9,936 nt of DNA from Chloroflexota bacterium. Lineage in GTDB: Bacteria; Chloroflexota; Limnocylindria; Limnocylindrales; CSP1-4. Positions 1-4,896 of this stretch are shown here, piece after piece; the first letter of the stretch is position 1; each line of letters starts with the position of its first letter. Made by a program: the position numbers and the translations under genes. Location of the stretch: the NCBI GenBank assembly GCA_016875645.1, contig VGPE01000088.1, positions 1-9,936 of the forward strand, given 5' to 3'. Below the pieces are notes generated by a model. It worked only from the letters and a program-made list of their open reading frames with translations. It did no database searches and had not been told where the DNA came from.

Positions 1-90
1 CGACGGGCTGCAACCGGCCACAATGGCGGCCGCCGCGAGAGCCGCGACCAGGGCGCGAGGCAGCCCCGCCCCGATCCCGCCACGGATCAT
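1..90 (-). CDS. Lipoprotein, N-terminal fragment (runs off left edge)
   Basis: Only the first 30 codons are inside the window. They encode a short start, a hydrophobic stretch rich in Ala, Val and Leu (residues 10-24) and a lipobox V24-A25-G26-C27 followed by Ser-Pro-Ser, a classic type II signal peptide. Cys27 would be lipid-modified and the mature protein anchored outside the cytoplasmic membrane. The ATG at 88-90 overlaps the TGA of the upstream membrane-protein gene (87-89) in an ATGA arrangement, so translation is probably coupled, and this supports the start. The mature domain lies outside the window, so the function is unknown; substrate-binding proteins and small envelope lipoproteins are both possible. 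The lipobox and overlap are seen directly; the coupling is inferred. Confidence 0.7.
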   Translation of the reverse strand, partial: MIRGGIGAGLPRALVAALAAAAIVAGCSPS

Positions 91-947
91 CGGCAGAACC
101 CCGACTCGGCGAACAGGAGGTTGCGTCCCGACCCGGGTGCCTGACCCACGTGGCGAACGAGTGCCGCAGTTGGCAGCGCGACAAGCTGGTACCGGTCCCT
201 CGACCGCAGGTCCAGCGTGCACGTCCCAAGGCTCATCCCATCTTCGCCGACCAGCGTGATGGCGAGCCGCGTCGGCCGGACGGCGCGATAGGTCCGCACC
301 TCGTAGGGCGCGAGACGCAGCCCTGCCGGCACGGCGTCCGCCACCGATGCGGGCGCGAGGTCTGCCCGGAGCGTGTCGTCGCGGAGGTTCAGGAACTCCA
401 CCTCGGCAGCCCCCAGCCCGACGGCGTCCAGCACAAGCCGCGGCGTGACGAGCCGGGACTGGTACGCGTAGATCCCGCCGCCTATCAGCGCGGCCAGCAG
501 GACCAGCAGGATTGTGAAACAGCCCGGGCGCCAGCGGCGGCGCGGCCGCTCCGGCGCCTCCCCTGTGTCCTGTGGCGGGGTCGACGGCGACCAGGTCGGT
601 GCAGTGGCCGGCTGACCCGGTTCCGCGGGCGCCGGCTCGTCGGGTGGACGTTCGAGTGGAACTGCCGGTTCGGCCGGCTGTGGCGGAGGCGGCGGCTGTG
701 GCGGCTCGATCGTTGGCGCCGGCTCGTCGAGGGCCGGCTGGGCGGCCGGAACGATGAACAGCGGCCCCTCCGCGGGCGCGACCGGGTCGGGCTGCGGAGC
801 CGCGACAACGAAGATCGGGCGCTCCACTCCGGGCGGCGGAGCGGGCTCATCGGGCGGCGCGTCGGTCGGCGGAGCGACCCCGGGCTCGGCCGGTGCTGTC
901 GCTCCGTCTTCGTGGTCGGGATCGCCTGCCCCAGGTCCTTCGCTCAC
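87..947 (-). CDS. Proline-rich single-pass membrane protein, unknown function
   Basis: I do not recognise this 286-residue protein. Residues 1-135 are low-complexity Pro/Ala/Glu sequence, probably disordered. A basic patch PRRRWR (135-140) precedes one transmembrane helix (about 143-162), followed by a compact C-terminal domain of about 120 residues with two cysteines (one in a GTCTLDL stretch, one in the last three residues) that could form a disulfide. By the positive-inside rule the Pro-rich part should be cytoplasmic and the C-terminal domain outside. The N-terminal part holds two copies of a hydrophobic motif, RPIFVVAAPQP (43-53) and GPLFIVPAAQP (61-71), and repeated PPDEPAP. The start is GTG with GGGGAG just upstream. 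The stop overlaps the lipoprotein ATG, and the secreted-protein gene lies 113 nt upstream on the same strand, so an envelope operon is likely. Confidence 0.75.
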   Translation of the reverse strand: MSEGPGAGDPDHEDGATAPAEPGVAPPTDAPPDEPAPPPGVERPIFVVAAPQPDPVAPAEGPLFIVPAAQPALDEPAPTIEPPQPPPPPQPAEPAVPLERPPDEPAPAEPGQPATAPTWSPSTPPQDTGEAPERPRRRWRPGCFTILLVLLAALIGGGIYAYQSRLVTPRLVLDAVGLGAAEVEFLNLRDDTLRADLAPASVADAVPAGLRLAPYEVRTYRAVRPTRLAITLVGEDGMSLGTCTLDLRSRDRYQLVALPTAALVRHVGQAPGSGRNLLFAESGFCR

Positions 948-1043
948 CGTCTCCCCGTCACCGACCTGACCTCCCGAGTCGTCGGTGTCGGATGGATGGT
1001 CCCTTGTTCCGGGCGATCGTGCACGGCGACGCCGCCGACTGCC

Positions 1044-1059
1044 CCGGGCGACTGCCCGG
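1044..1059 (-). terminator. Short GC hairpin just after the secreted-protein stop
   Basis: CCGGGC-GACT-GCCCGG forms a perfect 6-bp stem with a 4-nt loop, directly beyond the TAG stop (1061-1063) of the minus-strand gene 1061-1810. No run of T follows on the minus strand, so it is not a canonical intrinsic terminator. It could weaken readthrough into the membrane-protein gene or protect a 3' end. Confidence 0.35.
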
Positions 1060-1060
1060 C

Positions 1061-1810
1061 CTACGGCTCAACGGTCAGCATCACCGTCCAGGCGGCCTTC
1101 TCGCCACCCGGCCACGGCTGGCTGTGCACGAGGGTCACGCGACCTCGATCGGCTTCGGTGAGCCGGTAGCTCCACGTGTCGCTGGTGGCCGTCGCTGCCG
1201 CGCCGTCGATCGTGTGGCCCACCTGGGCGAGGTGCTGCGAGTCGATGGCGGCCGTCGTCCAGCGGTAGCCCTTGTCCGCGCTCGAGCAGACGACCAGGCT
1301 GATCGTCCCCGACGGCGTCCCCTGCGCGCGGCGGCTGACCACGACCCGGGTGCTGGAACCGGTCGGCGCGAACTCGTCGCACGCCAGGCGGATGATAGTC
1401 CGACCGTCACGGCTGATGCCGGCGGCGCGGCCGTGGCTCACCGCCGCCGGGGTGGAACCGGACTTGGGCAGCTTCGCCCAGAAGCCCGTCCGCGCCGTGA
1501 TCCGCAGGTGGAACCGTGCAGTGCCGTCGGCGGCGATCTGGCGGGTGGTGGTCTTCGTCCAGCCCTTCCCCGTGTCGGTCCAGATCTCCAGCTTGCGGCC
1601 CTTCAGGTTCGGGCTGGTCCGGACGAGGTAGGTGACGTAGCGGCCCTTCCCGACCAGCACGGTATTGGTGCCGAATCCCTCGGTGCCATCGAGGACGCCG
1701 GGTGCGATCGAGTCGGTCAGGATCGGCGGCGGGCTTCCGGCAGCGGCCGGGAAGGGCACGAGCAGCAGGCCGGCGAGCAGGACGGGAAGCGCGAGCGCGC
1801 GCTTGGACAT
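1061..1810 (-). CDS. Secreted two-domain protein of unknown function
   Basis: The 249-residue product begins MSKRALALP, followed by a hydrophobic core and an Ala-rich cleavage site near residues 22-24, a typical Sec signal peptide. The mature part seems to have two beta-rich halves. Residues about 45-115 contain YVTYLVRTSPNLKGRKLEIW and a later TARTGFWAKLP, resembling immunoglobulin-like repeats of exported bacterial proteins. Residues about 120-249 contain two cysteines (RLACDEF, LVVCSS) that could pair after export. No catalytic motif is visible. The reading frame stays open upstream to 2188, but that would run antisense into sodN. The ATG at 1808-1810 is chosen because AGGAG (plus-strand CTCCT, 1819-1823) lies 8 nt upstream and a signal peptide starts there. 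It probably forms an envelope operon with the membrane protein and lipoprotein downstream. Confidence 0.75.
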   Translation of the reverse strand: MSKRALALPVLLAGLLLVPFPAAAGSPPPILTDSIAPGVLDGTEGFGTNTVLVGKGRYVTYLVRTSPNLKGRKLEIWTDTGKGWTKTTTRQIAADGTARFHLRITARTGFWAKLPKSGSTPAAVSHGRAAGISRDGRTIIRLACDEFAPTGSSTRVVVSRRAQGTPSGTISLVVCSSADKGYRWTTAAIDSQHLAQVGHTIDGAAATATSDTWSYRLTEADRGRVTLVHSQPWPGGEKAAWTVMLTVEP

Positions 1811-1845
1811 GGCGAAGACTCCTGGGCGCGACGGGGAGGTCTGGC

Positions 1846-1865
1846 GATCGGCGAGGGGGCCGATC
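1846..1865 (-). promoter_or_regulatory. 7-bp stem-loop upstream of the secreted-protein gene
   Basis: GATCGGC and GCCGATC are separated by 6 nt and lie 36-55 nt upstream of the ATG at 1810, outside the SD site. They could be an operator or a 5' leader hairpin. The dyad is seen directly; the role is inferred. Confidence 0.3.
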
Positions 1866-1993
1866 AGCGGGGAGGCGGCACGGGCCGCGGGACCAGCGTC
1901 GCTAGAAGGCTCCGACCATGGCGCCATCGATGGTACCCGACGGCCGCAACGCGCCGCATCCGAGACGACGCTCCAGGCCGCGGCGCGCCTCGT

Positions 1994-2022
1994 TTGACAG
2001 CCTCCGCCGCCGCTCCGAAACT
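1994..2022 (+). promoter_or_regulatory. Candidate sigma-70-type promoter of sodN
   Basis: A consensus -35 box TTGACA (1994-1999) stands out in GC-rich DNA. With 17-bp spacing the -10 would be GAAACT (2017-2022), which matches TATAAT at only three positions. Transcription would start near 2030, giving a leader of about 65 nt that contains the 2046-2059 palindrome and the SD site AAGGAG (2084-2089). Confidence 0.3.
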
Positions 2023-2045
2023 CATGGGTACCCCAGATCGGGAGC

Positions 2046-2059
2046 CCGCTCGCGAGCGG
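2046..2059 (+). promoter_or_regulatory. 14-bp perfect palindrome upstream of sodN
   Basis: CCGCTCGCGAGCGG is a perfect dyad 34 nt before the sodN ATG. As DNA it is a plausible homodimeric repressor site; as RNA it forms a 5-bp stem with a CGCG tetraloop just before the SD. Ni-SOD genes are nickel-regulated in Streptomyces, but I cannot match this site to a known Nur box. Confidence 0.35.
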
Positions 2060-2093
2060 TCGTGTCGACTCCACCCTGCCCCGAAGGAGTGCC

Positions 2094-2519
2094 ATGTCCC
2101 GCGTCACCCGGTGGCTCGCCCCGCGCGCGGTCGCGCACGCGCATTGCGACATCCCCTGCGGCGTGTATGACCCGCAGCAGGCGCGCATCGAGGCCGAGTC
2201 CTGTTACAAGATCGTCCAGAAGTACAACGACTCCACCGACGACGTCTTCCGGACCCGCTGCCTGGCGGTGAAGGAGGAGCGTGCCGAGTTGACCAAGCAC
2301 CACATCGACGTGATGTGGCACGACTACTTCAAGCCCGAGCACGTGGCCCGCTTCCCCGACCTCCACGACGTCTGCTGGAAGGCGTCCAAGCAGGCCAGCC
2401 TCGTGAAGCGGACCGTGGACCTCGGCGAGGCCCAGAAGCTGCTCGACCTGATCGACAGGATCGACATGATGTGGCGCGAGACGGGTGGGCCTGCAGCAAC
2501 CCGGCTGGCGGCCGGCTGA
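2094..2519 (+). CDS. sodN: Nickel superoxide dismutase precursor
   Basis: It converts superoxide to oxygen and hydrogen peroxide with a mononuclear Ni centre. The diagnostic nickel hook HCDIPCGVYDP is at residues 17-27. After removal of a 16-residue leader (MSRVTRWLAPRAVAHA), His17, Cys18 and Cys22 become His1, Cys2 and Cys6, the known ligands, and Tyr25 becomes the conserved Tyr9. The rest shows the helical-bundle family pattern, including KEERAELTKHHID and WHDYFKPEH. The precursor is 141 residues and the mature part 125, slightly longer than the 117 residues typical of Streptomyces. AAGGAG lies 4 nt before the ATG. Unusually, three more cysteines (37, 56, 94) are present; from memory, Streptomyces SodN has only the two hook cysteines. 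The downstream sodX supplies the protease, and Ni-SOD is cytoplasmic in known cases. Confidence 0.96.
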   Translation: MSRVTRWLAPRAVAHAHCDIPCGVYDPQQARIEAESCYKIVQKYNDSTDDVFRTRCLAVKEERAELTKHHIDVMWHDYFKPEHVARFPDLHDVCWKASKQASLVKRTVDLGEAQKLLDLIDRIDMMWRETGGPAATRLAAG

Positions 2520-2569
2520 CGTCAGCCCCACCGGCGACACGCTCGAGGCCCCGCCCCGTGCGGGGCCTC
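2514..2569 (+). terminator. Two dyads between sodN and sodX (attenuator or mRNA-stabilising hairpins)
   Basis: The sodN stop sits inside a perfect 14-bp palindrome, GGCTGACGTCAGCC (2514-2527). It is followed by a perfect 10-bp stem GAGGCCCCGC (2545-2554), loop CCCGT, GCGGGGCCTC (2560-2569). No T run follows, so termination would be partial at most. The position suits a 3' end that protects abundant sodN mRNA while lowering sodX expression. Confidence 0.55.
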
Positions 2570-2580
2570 CCGATTCCGGC

Positions 2581-2985
2581 GTGAAGATCCTCGAGCGAGC
2601 CCGGCACGGCACCTGGCGCGTGGCCGTCGTCGAGGACTCGATGGCGCCGGCGATCCAGCCCGGCGATTGGCTGCTGGTCGACCCGACGTCACGCGGTTGG
2701 CCGCGGCCCGGCGCGGTCGTCCTGTTCCATGAGCCCGACACGGACCTGCTGGCGATCAAGCGGGTGGCCGCCCGCTCCGGGCACATCGCCATCCCCGAGG
2801 GGCTGCTCCACCTGGAGCCGGGCGAGGCCTGGCTCGTCGGTGACAACGAGGGTCACACGCTGGATTCCAGGACGTACGGGCCCGTGCCATTCGAGCGGTT
2901 CGTCGGCCGGGCGTGGTTCCGGTACGGGCCGCCGCGGCGGATCGGGCGGATCGGCCGGGCGGCGGTCATCACGCCTCCGCGATGA
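2581..2985 (+). CDS. sodX: Ni-SOD maturation protease, S26 family (signal-peptidase-like)
   Basis: It is a serine peptidase of the signal peptidase I/LexA-like fold that trims the SodN leader so that His1 can bind nickel. From the GTG at 2581 it has 134 residues: the nucleophile is Ser20 in VEDSMAPAIQPGD, the general-base Lys60 is in LAIKRV, and the family box GDNEGHTLDSR is at 87-97. No transmembrane helix is visible, unlike export signal peptidases, as expected for cytoplasmic SodX. Adjacency to sodN is the usual arrangement. The frame is open back to a GTG at 2485 inside sodN, which would add 32 Pro/Gly-rich residues; I prefer 2581 because family similarity begins there, but neither start has a good SD. 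The last 17 nt overlap the convergent oxidoreductase gene. Confidence 0.88.
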   Translation: MKILERARHGTWRVAVVEDSMAPAIQPGDWLLVDPTSRGWPRPGAVVLFHEPDTDLLAIKRVAARSGHIAIPEGLLHLEPGEAWLVGDNEGHTLDSRTYGPVPFERFVGRAWFRYGPPRRIGRIGRAAVITPPR

Positions 2986-3919
2986 GCACCTCGGCGGCCA
3001 GGTCGATCATCTCGAGGTCGCGTGGAATGAGGCTCTGCAGCATGATCCGCTCCACGCCCACCGCGGCATAGCGCGCGACCGCCTCGCGCGCCTCGTCCGG
3101 CGTGCCCGCGATCCAGCGCGGGCGGCGTTCCTCGAACCACGAGCGGTCAGGTCCGTCGCCACGGCCGATCTGGCGCAGCAGGTCGCCGGCGCGGCGCTCC
3201 ACCTCGTTGGAGTCACGGCCGATCAGCACCCCGATCATCGCCGAGCGCGTGATCGCCCACGGGTCACGGCCGGCCGCGGCGCAGGCATCGTCGAGCCAGC
3301 CGTACACCTCGCGGATCTTCTCGGGCTCCGTGCTGGTGATGTTGAACTCGTCCGCGAACCGGGCGGCGATGCGCGTGGAGCGCGGCGTGCCGCGCCCGCC
3401 CACGATGATCCGAGGGTGGCCCTCCGGCGGGCGGGATCGGAACAGAGAGCCACCGATCGTGTAGTGGCGGCCGTCGAAGCGCCAGCCATCGGGGCCGTGG
3501 AACAGCCCGGCCACGATCTCCAGCTGCTCCTCGAGCATGTCCGCGCGATCGGCCATCGGCGGGAACGGGAAGCCGTACTGGCGATGCTCGTCCTCGTTCC
3601 AGCCCGTTCCCAGGCCAAGTTCGACGCGGCCGCCGCTCATCTCGTCGACGGTCATCGCCACCTTGGCCATGTTGCCCGGCAGGCGGAACGTGACGGGCGA
3701 CACCAGGGCGCCAAGGTGGATCCGGCTGGTCTCACGAGCGAGTCCCGCGAGCACCGCCCAGGCGTCGGTCGTGGGCAGGCCTGCAGGCCCCGGGAATGAC
3801 TGGTAGTGGTCCGAGCGGAAGAGCGCCTCGAAGCCGGCCGCCTCGACGCGCCTGGCGATCGCCAGCTGCTCTTCGTAGCTGAGCCCCTGCTGGGGCTCGA
3901 TCATCCAGGCCAGTCGCAT
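2969..3919 (-). CDS. LLM-class F420-dependent oxidoreductase (Rv1855c-like)
   Basis: This 316-residue luciferase-like monooxygenase has a TIM-barrel fold and should use coenzyme F420 (FMN in some relatives) for hydride transfer; its substrate is unknown. Landmarks are MRLAWMIEP at the start, AGFEALFRSDHY (28-39) in the cofactor-binding region, SGGRVELGLGTGWNEDEH (95-112), the FDGRHY segment (148-153) and RIIVGGRG (170-177), followed by the C-terminal TPDEAREAVARYAAVGVERI pattern. Overall it resembles the family named after Mycobacterium Rv1855c. The ATG at 3917-3919 is preceded by GGGAG at 6 nt. Length is normal for the family. It stands alone on the minus strand, convergent with sodX and sharing 17 nt with it, with a long non-coding region upstream. 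The F420 assignment rests on family resemblance; no F420 biosynthesis gene is visible here. Confidence 0.9.
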   Translation of the reverse strand: MRLAWMIEPQQGLSYEEQLAIARRVEAAGFEALFRSDHYQSFPGPAGLPTTDAWAVLAGLARETSRIHLGALVSPVTFRLPGNMAKVAMTVDEMSGGRVELGLGTGWNEDEHRQYGFPFPPMADRADMLEEQLEIVAGLFHGPDGWRFDGRHYTIGGSLFRSRPPEGHPRIIVGGRGTPRSTRIAARFADEFNITSTEPEKIREVYGWLDDACAAAGRDPWAITRSAMIGVLIGRDSNEVERRAGDLLRQIGRGDGPDRSWFEERRPRWIAGTPDEAREAVARYAAVGVERIMLQSLIPRDLEMIDLAAEVLIAEA

Positions 3920-4029
3920 GACCTACTCCCGATCCTTCTGATTGCTCGCGTGCCGAGAGCGACCCCTGCCGGCCACCGGACGCCGACCCACCCGGAGCGC
4001 GGGCCACGAGTCGATGCAGGCTTCGCGGT

Positions 4030-4128
4030 CGCGTTCACGCCAGGGGCGTTTGCAGCGGCACCTCGATGCCGCCACGGGCCGCGCAAGAGAGCGTACCGGG
4101 GCCCGGTCACGCCCCGGGCGTGAACGCG
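4030..4128. repeat. 20-bp inverted repeat (19/20) around a 59-nt core
   Basis: The left arm 4030-4049 (CGCGTTCACGCC-A-GGGGCGT) is complementary to the right arm 4109-4128 (ACGCCCC-G-GGCGTGAACGCG) except for one position. The core contains a perfect GCGGCA-6 nt-TGCCGC hairpin (4055-4072), enclosed by TTGC (4050-4053) and GCAA (4083-4086), plus a dyad ACCGGG-G-CCCGGT (4095-4107). As RNA it would be one long stable hairpin in either direction. No clear target-site duplication flanks it. It could be a small RNA, a long terminator for the minus strand, or a small non-autonomous element. Confidence 0.6.
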
Positions 4129-4158
4129 CGCGACAACGGGAGGGTGCGAGGCCCTTGA

Positions 4159-4234
4159 CGGTGCCCGAGCGCGGAGACAAGCGCCGCTGGCGTTACGGAT
4201 GGCTGGAGCGGGCAGCCGCGCTGTCAGGGCACCG
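4159..4234 (+). other. Nested stem structure, possible structured RNA
   Basis: CGGTGCCC (4159-4166) pairs with GGGCACCG (4227-4234). Stacked almost directly inside, AGCGCGG (4168-4174) pairs with CCGCGCT (4216-4222), giving 15 bp of near-continuous stem. Inside are a CGCC-GCT-GGCG hairpin (4182-4192) and a possible GGCTG/CAGCC stem (4201-4217) that competes with the outer helix. The span is 76 nt, but no T-loop or anticodon features of a tRNA are present. GC-rich DNA gives chance stems, so this is a lead only. Confidence 0.3.
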
Positions 4235-4367
4235 CTGTCGGCACTTGCCCGCGCCCGGAGGGCGCGCGGCCGCCGCGGAGGCCAACCAGCGGCCTGCCCA
4301 TGTCGCGGGCGGAAGAGGCGTGCCGGAGTCCCGCGACGAGCGGCGGGGCGCCTGCAGGGCGCACGAC

Positions 4368-4373
4368 TACCAT
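4368..4373 (+). promoter_or_regulatory. TANNNT -10 box of the Rieske gene, probably leaderless
   Basis: TACCAT ends 7 nt before the ATG at 4381, and no SD sequence lies between. In GC-rich bacteria a TANNNT box at this distance places transcription start at the A of the ATG. No -35 box is evident. The distance matches that seen for the gene starting at 6197. Confidence 0.5.
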
Positions 4374-4380
4374 CGTCGGC

Positions 4381-4872
4381 ATGACTGACGACGTGCGCGC
4401 CCGACCTGCCGCGTTCCCGCCGCGACTGGTCGCCGCCGGAGCCGCCGATGCGCCATTCCGAACCGTCCTGGCGGTGGACGACCTGCCGCCGGGCGAGATG
4501 CGCCGCGTCAGCTTCGGCGACCTCGACGTGCTGCTCGCCCACACGACTCGTGGCATCTACGCGGTGGACGACCGCTGCCCGCACATGTCGGCGCCGCTGA
4601 GCATCGGCGCTCTCGACGGCTGCATCGTCGCGTGCCCACTGCATAACGGGCGCTTCGATCTCGAGAGCGGCGACCCGACCCAGATGCCGACGACCGGCGG
4701 CCTGGACCCCGACGGGGTCTACCACCCGACCTGGAGCCCGCCGGGCTCGCCTGAGAAGCCCGACGCGCCGGGCAAGAAGGCCGAGGCGCGCCGGCTCACG
4801 CGGGTGCGGCGGTTCCGCTACTACGCCGTTCGCGTGGTGGATGGCCAGATCGAGGTCGCGCTCCCCGACTGA
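4381..4872 (+). CDS. Rieske [2Fe-2S] domain protein
   Basis: This soluble 163-residue electron-transfer protein is of the Rieske-ferredoxin type. The cluster ligands are C66-P-H68 and C85-P-L-H88, 16 residues apart, with the family context CPHMSAPLSIG and HNGRFDL. The usual domain closes soon after the second pair with a proline loop and a VRVxxGxIxV strand. Here that strand is RVVDGQIEVAL (151-161), after an added stretch of about 35-40 residues (roughly 100-140) rich in Pro, Gly and Lys. Residues 1-25 are also extra. No signal peptide or membrane helix is seen, so it is probably cytoplasmic. The ATG is chosen over an in-frame ATG at 4300 because a TANNNT box lies 7 nt upstream and the added residues would be low-complexity. 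The partner oxidoreductase is unknown; it may be a free ferredoxin or a nitrite-reductase small-subunit-like protein. Confidence 0.87.
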   Translation: MTDDVRARPAAFPPRLVAAGAADAPFRTVLAVDDLPPGEMRRVSFGDLDVLLAHTTRGIYAVDDRCPHMSAPLSIGALDGCIVACPLHNGRFDLESGDPTQMPTTGGLDPDGVYHPTWSPPGSPEKPDAPGKKAEARRLTRVRRFRYYAVRVVDGQIEVALPD

Positions 4873-4875
4873 CGT

Positions 4876-4895
4876 CGCGGGCCGCGACGCCCGCG
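4876..4895. terminator. GC hairpin between convergent Rieske and LOG stops
   Basis: CGCGGGC-CGCGAC-GCCCGCG forms a perfect 7-bp stem with a 6-nt loop, filling almost all of the 24-nt gap between the two stop codons. It can fold in transcripts from either side, so it may serve as a shared terminator, although no T tract follows in either direction. Confidence 0.5.
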
Positions 4896-4896
4896 G

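Larger units (their letters stand above)
1811..2093. promoter_or_regulatory. Divergent control region between secreted-protein gene and sodN
   Basis: These 283 nt separate two divergently transcribed genes and hold no convincing gene. They contain several short perfect dyads: GATCGGC-6 nt-GCCGATC (1846-1865), ATGGCGCCAT (1918-1927) overlapping CCATCGATGG (1924-1933), and CCGCTCGCGAGCGG (2046-2059). A TTGACA box lies at 1994-1999. GGTACCC occurs twice, near 1932 and 2028. Both promoters should lie here; only the sodN side offers a recognisable -35 candidate. Confidence 0.55.
3920..4380. other. 461-nt intergenic region, no credible gene, strongly structured
   Basis: Frames open across this stretch give Arg/Ala/Gly-rich translations without recognisable domains, and they overlap one another on both strands. 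It should hold the promoter of the minus-strand F420 oxidoreductase and that of the plus-strand Rieske gene. Two elements stand out: the long inverted repeat 4030-4128 and the nested stem region 4159-4234. An imperfect direct repeat, CGCTGTCAGGGCAC followed by CGCTGTCGGCAC, spans about 4219-4244. No tRNA or known riboswitch is recognisable. Confidence 0.6.

Noticed and set aside
944..1024. 27-codon frame from a GTG at 1022-1024 ending in a GTGA overlap with the membrane-protein start
   Set aside because: No SD and no recognisable sequence. It is the same frame that continues after the TAG at 1061, so it may be chance or a remnant; too weak to call.
150..1169. Plus-strand frame of 339 codons opposite the membrane-protein gene
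   Set aside because: Arg-rich translation without motifs. The minus-strand frame has a transmembrane helix, a compact domain and ATGA coupling.
893..2170. Long open frame of 425 codons on the plus strand
   Set aside because: It lies antisense to the secreted-protein gene, which has a signal peptide and SD. Its translation is Arg/Gly-rich with no domain, as expected for an antisense shadow in GC-rich DNA.
1811..2188. N-terminal extension of the secreted protein up to 2188
   Set aside because: It would bury the signal peptide in the middle of the protein and run antisense into sodN. AGGAG marks the ATG at 1810.
4030..4128. Insertion sequence ends
   Set aside because: No transposase frame between the arms and no clear target-site duplication. 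At most it would be a small non-autonomous element.
4159..4234. tRNA, because the paired span is 76 nt
   Set aside because: No T-loop consensus, no anticodon arm at the right place, and the 15-bp outer helix does not fit a 7-bp acceptor stem.
3901..4725. Minus-strand frame across the intergenic region and the Rieske gene
   Set aside because: It overlaps a clear Rieske gene, its sequence is low-complexity, and no start signal is seen.
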